Source of the DNA: Gammaproteobacteria bacterium
GTDB lineage: Bacteria; Pseudomonadota; Gammaproteobacteria; Pseudomonadales; Azotimanducaceae_A
Assembly (NCBI GenBank): GCA_012960755.1
Contig: DUAT01000119.1
Coordinates: 186,001 to 250,000 of the forward strand
Length of the DNA: 64,000 bases
Reading direction: 5' to 3'
The notes beneath the pieces are model-generated. The model was not told where the DNA came from. It searched no databases and saw only the letters and a program-made list of their open reading frames with translations. Below are positions 26,257-34,632 of this stretch, piece after piece. Both the position numbers and the translations under genes were made by a program. Position 1 is the first letter of the stretch, and each line of letters opens with the position of its first letter.

Positions 26257-28347
26257 TCAGATATCGTTTGGATTGATCAGCAAGTTTCCCTGCGCATCAA
26301 CGACGGCAGAATGATCAGGTAAGATCAGCGTGGTTGAGTCCATTTCCATCACCACCGCCGGGCCCGGAATGACATGACCCACACCTAGCCTGCTGCGATC
26401 ATATAATTTCGCCGGGTGATCCTGACCTTCCGCATAGATGGAATGATCACCCACGACGGCGTCTTCAATCGGGCGTTCGGCAGAGACTTGACTCGCTACA
26501 CTGACATCAGATTCCGGGCCTTCGACGACCACTCGCAGGTTAACCAGCTCTTTCTCTGCCTCAAGTGAAAAGGTAAACAACTGATCGTGCAACTCATCGA
26601 AACGTTCTCCGATGCCTTTAAAGCCCTGGGTGGATAATTCCTCAGCATCTGTTTCGATTGTCAGCACTAGACCCTGCCCCGAGTATCGTAGATCAACCTG
26701 TAGCTGCGATGTCACTTCACTATCCGAAATCCCTTGCGGCCCTTTATCATCCGATCCTGCGCCATCAGCCATCAACATGGCATTTCTAGCGGATTGATCC
26801 AGTTTCTGCAGTTCTTCGAGAATAACTTCAGGGTTTGTTGCAGCGAGCCTGGTAATGAATGTCCGCGATGCTTCATCCCGCATTCGCGTGGTCGCGTCAC
26901 CAAATGCACAAAGTACGCCAGGCCCGGGAGGAACGATCACCGGCCAGGATTGCATCAGTACACCCAGCGAATTCCCGTGAAGCGGTCCGGCGCCACCAAA
27001 AGCAATCAGGGCAAAGTTCCTCGGGTCATAACCTTTTTCGATGGAAACCAGGCGCAGCGCTCCAAACATATTTTCATTGACAATTTTGACGATGCCTTCA
27101 GCCGCCTGTTTTAACGTCAGACCCATGGCATCGGCGATGGTCTGCACTGCTGTTTCGGCTTTTGCCAGGCTGATTTCCATATCACCACCGAGCTTTTGCT
27201 GCGCTGGCAGGTACCCAAGCACAATATTTGCATCAGTCACCGTTGGCAGCTCGCCGCCCTGGTTATAGGCCGCGGGCCCGGGCGCGGCGCCTGCCGAATC
27301 AGGGCCCACTCTTAACGCGCCGGTGAGCTCCGGCACATAGGCAATGGAACCACCACCGGCACCAACCGTTCGCACATCCATCGAACTTGCCCTGACGTTC
27401 ACATCGCCGACGGTTGTTTCACGTCTGAGCAATGCCTTGTTGTTTTCTACCAGCGAGACATCCGTTGATGTGCCCCCCATATCGAACGTCAGCAAGTTGT
27501 TGTATCCCGTATTCTTCCCAATCCACAGCGCACCTGTCACGCCGCCCGCGGGGCCACTCATCAACAGGTTCACCGGGAACTGCTCTGCTGCTGCAGACGT
27601 TGACAAGCCACCATCGGAACGCAGGATAGACAGTTGCGGTCGATTCATTCTGGCATCCAGCTCTTTCTGCAGATTGCTGATATAACCTTCGACCACGGGT
27701 CGAACATACGAATTGGCAACGGTGGTAATGGTTCGTTCATATTCCTGCATTTCCGGAATGACTGCCGATGAAATAGAGACCGGGATATCCGGCATGACTT
27801 CCTTGGCAATTTCAGCGACCCTGATTTCGTGGGCAGAATTCGCGAAGCTGTTTATCAGTGATATGGTCAACGCCTCAATTCCAACTTCACTCAAGTGTTC
27901 CAACGCAGCCCGGGTCGCGACCTCATCAAGTTCAGAGACAACGGAGCCATCGGCGCCAATTCTCTCCGGGATATCGGCAGTACACTCGAGCGGTGCCAGT
28001 GGCGCCGACTTGTCGTAGACCACCCAACCGCCTAATCCTCCCGGAACATAAGAACGCGCTATCTGCAGTATCTGACGGTAACCTTTAGTGGTAATCAGCC
28101 CGACTTTTGCTCCCCGCCCGGTAAGAATGGCATTCGTTGCAACCGTAGTACCATGGGTAACCTGGGTTATCATATTCATTTCAATGCCTGCATTGTCACA
28201 GACTCTCGCAATACTATTGATGACACCAATCGATGAATCATCCGGCGTCGACGGCACTTTGGAAGTAAATATCTCTTTGGATTCCTGGTTAACCAACAGC
28301 GCATCGGTGAAGGTGCCTCCCACATCTACCCCTAATTTATAACTCAT
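26257..28347 (-). CDS. hyuA: Hydantoinase/oxoprolinase subunit A
   Basis: The 696-residue protein carries the ASKHA-type nucleotide-binding motifs of HyuA: LGVDVGGTFTDALLV at the N terminus, LTFDMGGTSTDVSLV in the middle and FGGAGPLHGNSL later. It provides the ATP-using step that activates the substrate's amide or keto oxygen. GGAG lies upstream of the ATG. The length and coupling to HyuB are usual for the group. Between it and the upstream HMG-CoA-lyase-like gene lies a 14-bp tandem repeat. Which ring (hydantoin, lactam, imide) is opened cannot be decided from motifs alone. Confidence 0.94.
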   Translation of the reverse strand: MSYKLGVDVGGTFTDALLVNQESKEIFTSKVPSTPDDSSIGVINSIARVCDNAGIEMNMITQVTHGTTVATNAILTGRGAKVGLITTKGYRQILQIARSYVPGGLGGWVVYDKSAPLAPLECTADIPERIGADGSVVSELDEVATRAALEHLSEVGIEALTISLINSFANSAHEIRVAEIAKEVMPDIPVSISSAVIPEMQEYERTITTVANSYVRPVVEGYISNLQKELDARMNRPQLSILRSDGGLSTSAAAEQFPVNLLMSGPAGGVTGALWIGKNTGYNNLLTFDMGGTSTDVSLVENNKALLRRETTVGDVNVRASSMDVRTVGAGGGSIAYVPELTGALRVGPDSAGAAPGPAAYNQGGELPTVTDANIVLGYLPAQQKLGGDMEISLAKAETAVQTIADAMGLTLKQAAEGIVKIVNENMFGALRLVSIEKGYDPRNFALIAFGGAGPLHGNSLGVLMQSWPVIVPPGPGVLCAFGDATTRMRDEASRTFITRLAATNPEVILEELQKLDQSARNAMLMADGAGSDDKGPQGISDSEVTSQLQVDLRYSGQGLVLTIETDAEELSTQGFKGIGERFDELHDQLFTFSLEAEKELVNLRVVVEGPESDVSVASQVSAERPIEDAVVGDHSIYAEGQDHPAKLYDRSRLGVGHVIPGPAVVMEMDSTTLILPDHSAVVDAQGNLLINPNDI

Positions 28348-28365
28348 CAGTAACTCCTGCTTTTT

Positions 28366-28421
28366 CTATTTTCTTCAAGCTATTTTCTTCAAGCTATGTT
28401 CTTCAAACTATTTTCCTCAAG
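28366..28421. repeat. Four tandem copies of a 14-bp repeat
   Basis: Four head-to-tail copies run as CTATTTTCTTCAAG, the same again, CTATGTTCTTCAAA, and CTATTTTCCTCAAG. The last copy contains the stop codon of the HMG-CoA-lyase-like gene (28417-28419). The array fills most of the 69-bp gap before HyuA. On the coding strand each unit carries GAAGAA-like purines that resemble a weak ribosome site. Copy number could vary by slippage. Confidence 0.85.
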
Positions 28422-29346
28422 CCGCGGCGCCTCTCAAATAAGCCAAAGACCTGCCTCCAACCGGATGTTGAACCAACTGTTTAATCAGCTCTACAGAATC
28501 CAACAATTTGTCGATGTCGATGCCGGTATTGAAACCCGCCTGATTCAACATCAGCACAAGATCTTCGGTGGCGAGATTGCCCGCCGCTCCGGGCGCGAAC
28601 GGACACCCGCCAAGACCGCCAATGCTCGCATCGAACTTACGGATGCCACACTCCAGTGCCTGCCAGGCATTTGCCAGCGCAAAGGCACGGGTATCATGAA
28701 AGTGCGCTGACAGGTTCGGCGCACCAAATTCTGCAACCAAACGGCTGAACAGTGACTTCACCTGTGCAGGATTACCGGCACCGATGGTGTCGGCGATAAT
28801 CACTTCTTCGGCGCCCGCGGTAAACATCATTGCGGTAAGTTCCGCAGTCGTCGTCTCTTCAACCAACCCTTCGTAGGGGCACTCAATGGCAACCGAAATA
28901 TAGGCCCGCGGCTTGATACCCTCGCGTTTGGACAATTCCACAATGTCTTTGCAGACTGAAATGGTTTTATCCAGGCTCATATTAATATTCTTCTGATTCA
29001 TCGTCTCAGTTGCGGACAGCACGACTGCAATACTTTGGGCGCCCGCCGCTTTGGCCAACTCATACCCCTTCATATTAGGTACCAGTGCACTGAATTCTGC
29101 AGCCTGCTGATCCAGGGCAGCAAAGACCTGGTTTGCCCCGGCCATTTTGGGAACCGCCTTCGGGCTCACAAAGCTCGCCACCTCGATTGATTTCAGTCCT
29201 GCGGTCAGCAGTGATTCGATCAATCGAATCCTGTCTTGCGGCGTTACCGCGGTTGCATCATTCTGCAGGCCATCACGGGGGCCAACATCATTAACCACCA
29301 CATCGAGACCAGCATCACTGCCATCATCGCTATCAAGCACGTCCAT
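28417..29346 (-). CDS. Hydroxymethylglutaryl-CoA lyase-like enzyme
   Basis: From ATG at 29346 the protein has 309 residues, the usual length for HMG-CoA lyase. It shows the DRE-TIM-like opening VNDVGPRDGLQND, a CPYEG segment, the AHFHDTRAFALAN metal-His motif and the signature GGLGGCPFAPGAAGN with the loop Cys. It should split a 3-hydroxy-3-methylglutaryl-CoA or a related CoA ester into two smaller units. The frame is open to 29523, but a GGGGGGAATA ribosome site fixes the start at 29346, which overlaps the CaiB stop region by 14 bp. That overlap ties the two enzymes as consecutive steps. Confidence 0.93.
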   Translation of the reverse strand: MDVLDSDDGSDAGLDVVVNDVGPRDGLQNDATAVTPQDRIRLIESLLTAGLKSIEVASFVSPKAVPKMAGANQVFAALDQQAAEFSALVPNMKGYELAKAAGAQSIAVVLSATETMNQKNINMSLDKTISVCKDIVELSKREGIKPRAYISVAIECPYEGLVEETTTAELTAMMFTAGAEEVIIADTIGAGNPAQVKSLFSRLVAEFGAPNLSAHFHDTRAFALANAWQALECGIRKFDASIGGLGGCPFAPGAAGNLATEDLVLMLNQAGFNTGIDIDKLLDSVELIKQLVQHPVGGRSLAYLRGAAA

Positions 29347-30556
29347 TATTCCCCCCTGCGAGAAAACCCGCTTCAATACCGGCGGTGACCTTTTCCTCCG
29401 GCAAATCAGTCCATTCACGAAATACTTCCTTTGTATGCACGCCCAACAGGGGTGGAGAGGTGAAGCTTTCGCCCCCTGTACCTGAAAACTTGATCGGATT
29501 ACCCGGCACCTCTGCTGTGCCACCCTCGGGATGTTCGAGTTCTACCACCATATTGCGATATCGAACCTGCGGGTCGGACAACGCCTGATCCAGGTTGTTT
29601 ACTCTCGCGCAGGGTACACGAGCCCGCTCCAGTTCAGCTAACCAGTGATCTGCAGTTTCACTCGCCATTACCTCGCCGATCTTGCCTTCGATGAACGACT
29701 TCTCAGCCAGGCGCATTGATGCGGTGGCGAACTTTGGATTTCGCAGATCTTCGACATCTATTAACTCAACAACCGCAGGCCAGAATTTATCGCCAATGAC
29801 CGCAATAATGATCTGATCGTCGAGCGTATCGAAAGTGTTATAGGGCGTGTGCACAAAGTGAGAATTGCCAATGGGCGTAGGGACTTCGCCGGACATTGAG
29901 TACATGGTTGCCATGTAGTTCAAGAGGCTGATCTGACAGTCGAGCATTGAGATATCGACATGCTGGCCGCGACCGGTAATCTCCCTTGATAACAACGCTG
30001 CCTGAATACCCATTACCGCAAACATGCCACCGGCCAGGTCTCCGATGGGAATGCCTGCACGTACTGCCCTTCCCGGTCCCTCGCCGGTAATCGACATGCC
30101 TCCACCCAGACCCTGGACGATCTGATCAAAGGCGGGTCTTTCAAAGGCTGGCCCACTTTCACCAAAGCCACTCACTGTGCATGAAATGATACGCGGGTTT
30201 ACCTTCTCTAATGCGCTGTGATCAATACCCAGCCGCGAGGTGACCCCGGCAGAGAAGTTGTCCAGAACAATATCGGCAACTTTCACCAGTTCGAAAAGGT
30301 AATCCAGACCTTCTTTTGTCTTCAGATCTATCGCAACACTGCGCTTGTTGCGGTTCAAGGTAAAGAAGTAGGCACCCATTCCCCTGATGGAATTATCCGG
30401 GTCATCTTCCAGCAGACGTCTGGTCCCTTCACCCTTGCCAGGAGGCTCGACTTTTACCGTATCACAACCCAGATCAGCCAGTATCATACCGGCGTAAGGA
30501 CCCGACAGCATGTGGGTGAGGTCAAGCATCCGCAAGTGCTCAAGGGGCTTGTTCAT
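29333..30556 (-). CDS. Class III (CaiB/BaiF) CoA transferase
   Basis: A 407-residue full-length class III CoA transferase: LRMLDLTHMLSGPYAGMILADLG, KVEPPGKGEGTRR, NRNKRSVAIDLKT, the catalytic-Asp region PAFDQIVQGLGGGMS, and a Gly-rich IPIGDLAGGMFAV stretch. It is the first gene after the GntR regulator and overlaps the HMG-CoA-lyase-like gene. It should attach CoA to the carboxylic acid that comes out of the Hyu/amidase steps. The promoter gap in front of it (30557-30690) contains a near-copy of the GntR-gene palindrome. Confidence 0.94.
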   Translation of the reverse strand: MNKPLEHLRMLDLTHMLSGPYAGMILADLGCDTVKVEPPGKGEGTRRLLEDDPDNSIRGMGAYFFTLNRNKRSVAIDLKTKEGLDYLFELVKVADIVLDNFSAGVTSRLGIDHSALEKVNPRIISCTVSGFGESGPAFERPAFDQIVQGLGGGMSITGEGPGRAVRAGIPIGDLAGGMFAVMGIQAALLSREITGRGQHVDISMLDCQISLLNYMATMYSMSGEVPTPIGNSHFVHTPYNTFDTLDDQIIIAVIGDKFWPAVVELIDVEDLRNPKFATASMRLAEKSFIEGKIGEVMASETADHWLAELERARVPCARVNNLDQALSDPQVRYRNMVVELEHPEGGTAEVPGNPIKFSGTGGESFTSPPLLGVHTKEVFREWTDLPEEKVTAGIEAGFLAGGNNGRA

Positions 30557-30661
30557 CGCGTTCTTTTCTTTTTTGTGACTGTTCTGCTCGCTGTGCTCAT
30601 AATCGTTCTTGTGGATGTCCTTGTGATTTGTTCCTTTTCGTTTTTATCGCTGTAAGCAAAT

Positions 30662-30673
30662 ATCGCATACAAT
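30662..30673. promoter_or_regulatory. Putative GntR operator before the CaiB gene
   Basis: On the minus strand the site reads ATTGTATGCGAT, matching the perfect palindrome at 31376-31387 (ATTGTATACAAT) in ten of twelve positions. It lies 106 bp before the CaiB start and just after the GntR stop. FadR/VanR-type (FCD) GntR regulators often bind palindromes with a TNGTATACNA core, so this supports control of the catabolic operon by the adjacent regulator. Confidence 0.5.
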
Positions 30674-30690
30674 ATATCGTAAACTCTGGA

Positions 30691-31335
30691 TCAATCCCCG
30701 GTCAATAGCGCATCTCTGGCAGCATGTATATGAGATCGCATGATGGATTCTGCCCATAAAACGTCACGGGCTTTGAGTGATGCCAGCAACTCTCCATGAT
30801 GATGGTGTGATCGTGCAATCCGTTCAATGGAGTATTGTCGTGCCGTCTTGATGACTAGAGCCTGCTCTATCAGCAGGCCCAGCATTGACTGGAGACGCTC
30901 GCTGCCTGCAGCCTGCCAGACGACGGTATGGACAGCCTGGTTCAATTCAAGAAAGTCTTCAACCTTCTTCTCATTGGTTGCATTGCAACTTAAAACATCG
31001 TCCATTTTGTTGATTGACAGTTGCATATTATCCAATTGAATCAATGAGATATGTTCTGCAGCACGGCCAGCCGCATAACCTTCCAAAAGCGCACGCAACT
31101 GGTAGAGGTCATCAATATCATCCATGGTCCAGGCCTTCACCTGAGCCCCCTGATTGCGATTAAGCAAAATGAAATCTTCGGCTGCCAGGCGACGCAGTGC
31201 TTCGCGCACGGGGGTTCGGCTAAAGCCAACGCGCTCAACCAGTTCGGCCTCCTTAAGGCGGCTGTTCGGCGCAAACTCGCCCGAGAGAATGCTCTCCCTT
31301 ATGGTGCGATATGCGTGCTCACTGGCTTTTGACAT
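30691..31335 (-). CDS. GntR-family (FCD-type) transcriptional regulator
   Basis: The 214-residue protein has an N-terminal GntR winged helix (ILSGEFAPNSRLKEAELVER, then VGFSRTPVREALRRL) and a helical FCD effector domain (DDLYQLRALLEGYAAGRAA ... HHHHGELLASLKARD). FCD regulators sense carboxylates or other small acids, often with a bound metal. It precedes the CaiB-HMGL-Hyu genes on the same strand. A perfect TTGTATACAA-cored palindrome lies about 40 bp before its own start, so it probably represses itself and the downstream block until the substrate or an intermediate is present. Confidence 0.94.
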   Translation of the reverse strand: MSKASEHAYRTIRESILSGEFAPNSRLKEAELVERVGFSRTPVREALRRLAAEDFILLNRNQGAQVKAWTMDDIDDLYQLRALLEGYAAGRAAEHISLIQLDNMQLSINKMDDVLSCNATNEKKVEDFLELNQAVHTVVWQAAGSERLQSMLGLLIEQALVIKTARQYSIERIARSHHHHGELLASLKARDVLWAESIMRSHIHAARDALLTGD

Positions 31336-31375
31336 TTAGAGACTGATTTACCGGCATCATCAAACTCGAACCAGG

Positions 31376-31387
31376 ATTGTATACAAT
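31376..31387. promoter_or_regulatory. Putative GntR operator (autoregulatory)
   Basis: A perfect 12-bp palindrome ATTGTATACAAT stands 40 bp upstream of the GntR start. Its TTGTATACAA core is the usual FCD-GntR operator pattern. A second, 10/12 copy precedes the CaiB gene. The palindrome alone could be chance; its fit to the regulator class, its position and the second copy give the support. Confidence 0.62.
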
Positions 31388-31499
31388 TTGGCCTGGAGAT
31401 CAATAATGGGGTCGGAATAAACTCACCTAGTCAGCTGTGCTCGGATCCGCTGGAACCTTCATCCCAGTTTCCCCGCTCACTTTGTCTGAATAGACGTGC

Positions 31500-31691
31500 A
31501 TGAGCAAGATTTCACGACCAACTGCCAGAACTACGATGTTTTTTTTGACAGGAAACGCTTATGCCGCTTGTATTAATTCACTCAAGCCAAACGGGCGCTA
31601 TTTGTCAGGAAATCCCCGTGTTTCCGTAATGATTCGTTCGGTCCTTACAACTCGGAGCAGTCGTCATCGCATTAGGGGTTCAGGGAGATGA
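31500..31691 (+). pseudogene. Fragment of a zinc-type alcohol dehydrogenase/quinone oxidoreductase paralogue
   Basis: The plus strand encodes AYAACINSLKPNGRYLSGNP followed by RVSVMIRSVLTTR. This matches SYSACIKALNPKGRYFSGNP and RLSVMLRSVFTTR in the broken oxidoreductase at 60484-61416. Just before it, in another frame, TYDVIFD of that gene has the counterpart NYDVFFD, so a frameshift lies in or near the run of eight Ts at 31538-31545. Only this central part of the gene remains. The rest of the 31388-31734 gap holds nothing recognisable. Confidence 0.75.
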
Positions 31692-31734
31692 ATGAGAATC
31701 CTCGCTAACTGGCTGCTAATCTTTCTCAGCGATG

Positions 31735-32751
31735 CTATGGCGGTGTGAGGCGATATGCCTGTGCAGCAGTACCACTAAAGACGGCGGTTTTTTCCGTTCC
31801 ACTTAGTCCTAGCTTTGCAGCAATCCGTTTGAACAGGTTCCAGCATGCCCTGTAGGAGAGACATTCACGGTCTACCGGAAAATTGCTTTCAAACATACAA
31901 CGTTCAGGGCCAAACGCCTCGATCGCATACTGGTACCAGGGCAATAAGGTTTCGCAGAAGAACTCCGAGTTCATTGGTCGCTTTGTTTGCTTCATATGGT
32001 ACGGTGGCTCCCAGTCACCAACTCTCATCTGGGCACCACCTAACTTCATAACCGCGTTGGGACACGCCGCGACTGCATCAATGCACCGACGCCAATCCGA
32101 GATGTCACTTTCACCTGCGGTGGGGTCAATACGCCCACCCAGATGATTAACGATAACCGTGGTTTCGGGAAACTGGTTAGCAAGATCCGCGAGTCGCGGC
32201 AGTCGAAGGTAGTCCGGTGACCAGTTGTCGTAACTCAAGTTATGTTTGCCCAGTAGAGCGAATCCATCCAGAAACGTATCATTCAGATCGCTTGGAAAAG
32301 CACTGCGAATACCTCGAAAATATTCCGATGCGTGAAGGTGCGCTTCTAACACAGGTTCTGCTGCGCTACCGAGCCGAAGATCGACCGTGCTAAAAATACC
32401 TGTGCAGAGTCTCGTGTCGCCGTAGATACCGGAACGGCTCATCGCGGTCACACCGTTAACAAACTCCGTCTCTCCAACACACCGCATTTCAGAAGGACCG
32501 TCAGCGCGATAGAACGCGCCACACTGGGCGAATACGGTTTGCACTACGTTGTGCCCAGACATTGCAATATCTGTAGATATTTCATCGCACAGATAAAGTC
32601 TTTGCCTGAAACTTTGAGGTTCGAGTGGGACACGACGCATGTCCCACAAATGGTGATGTGGATCGATGATTGGGAGGCCTGGCTCTAAAACTGGTTCGGG
32701 TTCTTCCCCTGCCAGCCATGTCTCTAACTCGCTGTTTTCCGGTATCGTCAC
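31735..32751 (-). CDS. Amidohydrolase-2 family metal-dependent hydrolase
   Basis: The 338-residue protein begins with a typical amidohydrolase-2 motif, PIIDPHHHLWDMRR, and has VIVNHLGGRIDP in the middle and the late Asp/Asn-containing FESNFPVDRE. This TIM-barrel group covers lactonases (2-pyrone-4,6-dicarboxylate type), decarboxylases and L-rhamnono- or fucono-lactonases. It is cytoplasmic. Translation starts with GTG. A perfect 13-bp palindrome lies 63-75 bp upstream. The SnoaL-like gene is upstream on the same strand with a 186-bp gap. Confidence 0.9.
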   Translation of the reverse strand: MTIPENSELETWLAGEEPEPVLEPGLPIIDPHHHLWDMRRVPLEPQSFRQRLYLCDEISTDIAMSGHNVVQTVFAQCGAFYRADGPSEMRCVGETEFVNGVTAMSRSGIYGDTRLCTGIFSTVDLRLGSAAEPVLEAHLHASEYFRGIRSAFPSDLNDTFLDGFALLGKHNLSYDNWSPDYLRLPRLADLANQFPETTVIVNHLGGRIDPTAGESDISDWRRCIDAVAACPNAVMKLGGAQMRVGDWEPPYHMKQTKRPMNSEFFCETLLPWYQYAIEAFGPERCMFESNFPVDRECLSYRACWNLFKRIAAKLGLSGTEKTAVFSGTAAQAYRLTPP

Positions 32752-32813
32752 AATTAGCCGCCTGAAAGTTGTTGAGTGGGTAATCCTACCTCATCCTGGC
32801 GGTAAAAATTAAG

Positions 32814-32826
32814 GGTGTTGAACACC
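32814..32826. promoter_or_regulatory. Palindrome before the amidohydrolase gene
   Basis: GGTGTT-G-AACACC is a perfect 6-1-6 inverted repeat, 63 bp before the GTG start of the amidohydrolase-2 gene. The position suits an operator. There is no adjacent regulator gene, and palindromes of this length occur by chance, so support is limited. Confidence 0.35.
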
Positions 32827-32937
32827 GTCAAATCTATTGACTGTCCTTCGCAAATATTGATCCGATTATAAATGACGTCTTCGGCAACCCACAGCGATCG
32901 ACGTTAGCAACTTGATCCATGTGCCTTCAGCGAATGC

Positions 32938-33384
32938 CTATTTGTACCCAGCCGGTGGACCAAATCCGCCACTTAAATCCGGTGGTCCCTGGTAGAGCCA
33001 GGTAAGTTGCCGACTGGCGAAGCACCAACGGCCTTCCTCGATTTTATATTGATCGTCATAGTGACCGGCATAGAATATGGTTTTTCCAGTCACCGTTCGC
33101 CCGTACTCGGTCATATACCATCGGCCCCTACCGGTTGAACCTTCGAATGTCGCCTCGCCGCTACCAACAAAATGGACGACAGATTCAAACAATTCCATCG
33201 ATCTATCGAAGGCCGCTACGATTGCCTCTCTACCTTCATTGGCACCACGTCCTATCTGCCAGATACCATCTGTGGCCCATGTCGTTGACCAACGATCTGT
33301 ATCATGGTGTGTAACTGCATCGGCGTAACTATGTACGAGGGCACGTATCGCCTCGATGTCCGAGATCTGGCTCGAAGATGGCAC
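32938..33384 (-). CDS. SnoaL-like/NTF2-fold protein
   Basis: A 148-residue protein with the SnoaL_4-type pattern: ISDIEAIRALVHSYADAVTHHDTDRW, then WATDGIWQIG, GREAIVAAFDR, a VHFVGSGEATFEG strand and a C-terminal YDDQYKIEEGRWCFASRQ. The fold is a cone with an interior pocket, used by dehydratases, isomerases and hydroxylase partners in aromatic or steroid pathways. I chose GTG at 33384 because GGAGG lies just upstream; a TTG at 33417 would add 11 residues. It lies upstream of the amidohydrolase-2 gene and next to the broken edge of the surface-protein gene. Confidence 0.86.
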   Translation of the reverse strand: MPSSSQISDIEAIRALVHSYADAVTHHDTDRWSTTWATDGIWQIGRGANEGREAIVAAFDRSMELFESVVHFVGSGEATFEGSTGRGRWYMTEYGRTVTGKTIFYAGHYDDQYKIEEGRWCFASRQLTWLYQGPPDLSGGFGPPAGYK

Positions 33385-33516
33385 ATAACCTCCAACGGTT
33401 GCCGGGTACAAAAGCAAATCGATCGTATGAGGCGACTATCTTTTTGTCAAGATCACCATTGCTATGAATCCACGAATATCACGTTTTTTTAGTACTTACC
33501 GTCCGTTTCAAGTGAT

Positions 33517-34632
33517 GTGACTTACACCTTTACTTTTGATGAAGCAGTGACCGGTTTCACCGCAAGCGACATCACCATCAGTGGCGGTACCAAGGGTACC
33601 TTCACGCCAGTGTCTGGGACAGAGTACACATTGGTAATCACCCCGGACGCAGACAGCAATACGAACATGACGGTGGATGTGGCGGCAAACGTGGCACAGG
33701 ATCTGAACACCAATAACAACACGGTCGCGATCCAGTCGGTACAGGCCGTGGATACAGCAGCGCCCTCCATCGTAATCTCTGACGACACGGCGGGAACTGC
33801 CTCCGGTGATGTCACGTACACGTTTACCTTTAGTGAAGCTGTCACCGGTTTCACGGCAGGCGACATCACGATTAGTGGTGGCACGAAAGGCACGTTCACG
33901 CCAGTGTCCGGGACCGAGTACACCCTGGTCATTACGCCGGACGCAGACAGCAATGCCAACATCACAGTCGATGTCGCAGCGAATGTGGCACAGGACCTGA
34001 ACAGCAATAACAACACCGTTGCGATCCAGTCTGTACAGGCAGTGGATACAGCAGCGCCCTCCATCACCATTACAGATGATACGGCAGGTACTGCCTCAAA
34101 TGCTGTTACTTACACGTTTACCTTTGATGAAGCAGTCACTGGATTTACGGCAGCTGACGTTACCATCAGTGGCGGTACCAAGGGTACGTTTACGCCGGTG
34201 TCCGGGACCGAGTACACCCTGGTGATCATGCCGGATGCAAACAGCACGACTAACATCACGGTCGATGTCGCCGCCAATGTCGCACAGGATCTAAACACCA
34301 ATAACAACACCGTCGCCATCCAGTCGATGCAGGCGGTGGATACGGTATCACCTTCAATCACGATAACTGATGACATGGCCGGGATTGCCTCAGGTGATGT
34401 CACCTACACCTTTACCTTTGATGAAGCGGTCACGGGTTTCACCGCAGCAGACATTACGATCAGTGGCGGCACCAAGGGCACGTTTACACCGGTCTCAGGG
34501 ACCGAGTACACCCTGGTCATCACACCGGATGCAGACAGCAATGCCAACATCACGGTCGATGTCGCAGCCAATGTCGCACAGGATCTGAACACCAATAACA
34601 ACACCGTCGCGATCCAGTCTGTTCAGGTTGTC
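33517..34632 (+). repeat. 294-bp tandem repeats encoding 98-residue Ig-like domains
   Basis: Repeat landmarks (codons for VTYTFTF) fall at 33517, 33811, 34105 and 34399, a spacing of exactly 294 bp. The copies are nearly identical at the protein level (TISGGTKGTFTPVSGTEYTL, DVAANVAQDLN). Such close copies allow unequal recombination and change in domain number. The first copy is cut at its 5' side. Confidence 0.92.

Noticed and set aside
28366..28421. Tandem repeats considered as a CRISPR array
   Set aside because: Units are only 14 bp, head to tail without spacers, and no cas genes are present.
33522..34604. Long minus-strand open frames through the Ig repeats
   Set aside because: They are antisense shadows that repeat with the 294-bp unit; the plus strand carries clear domain sequence.
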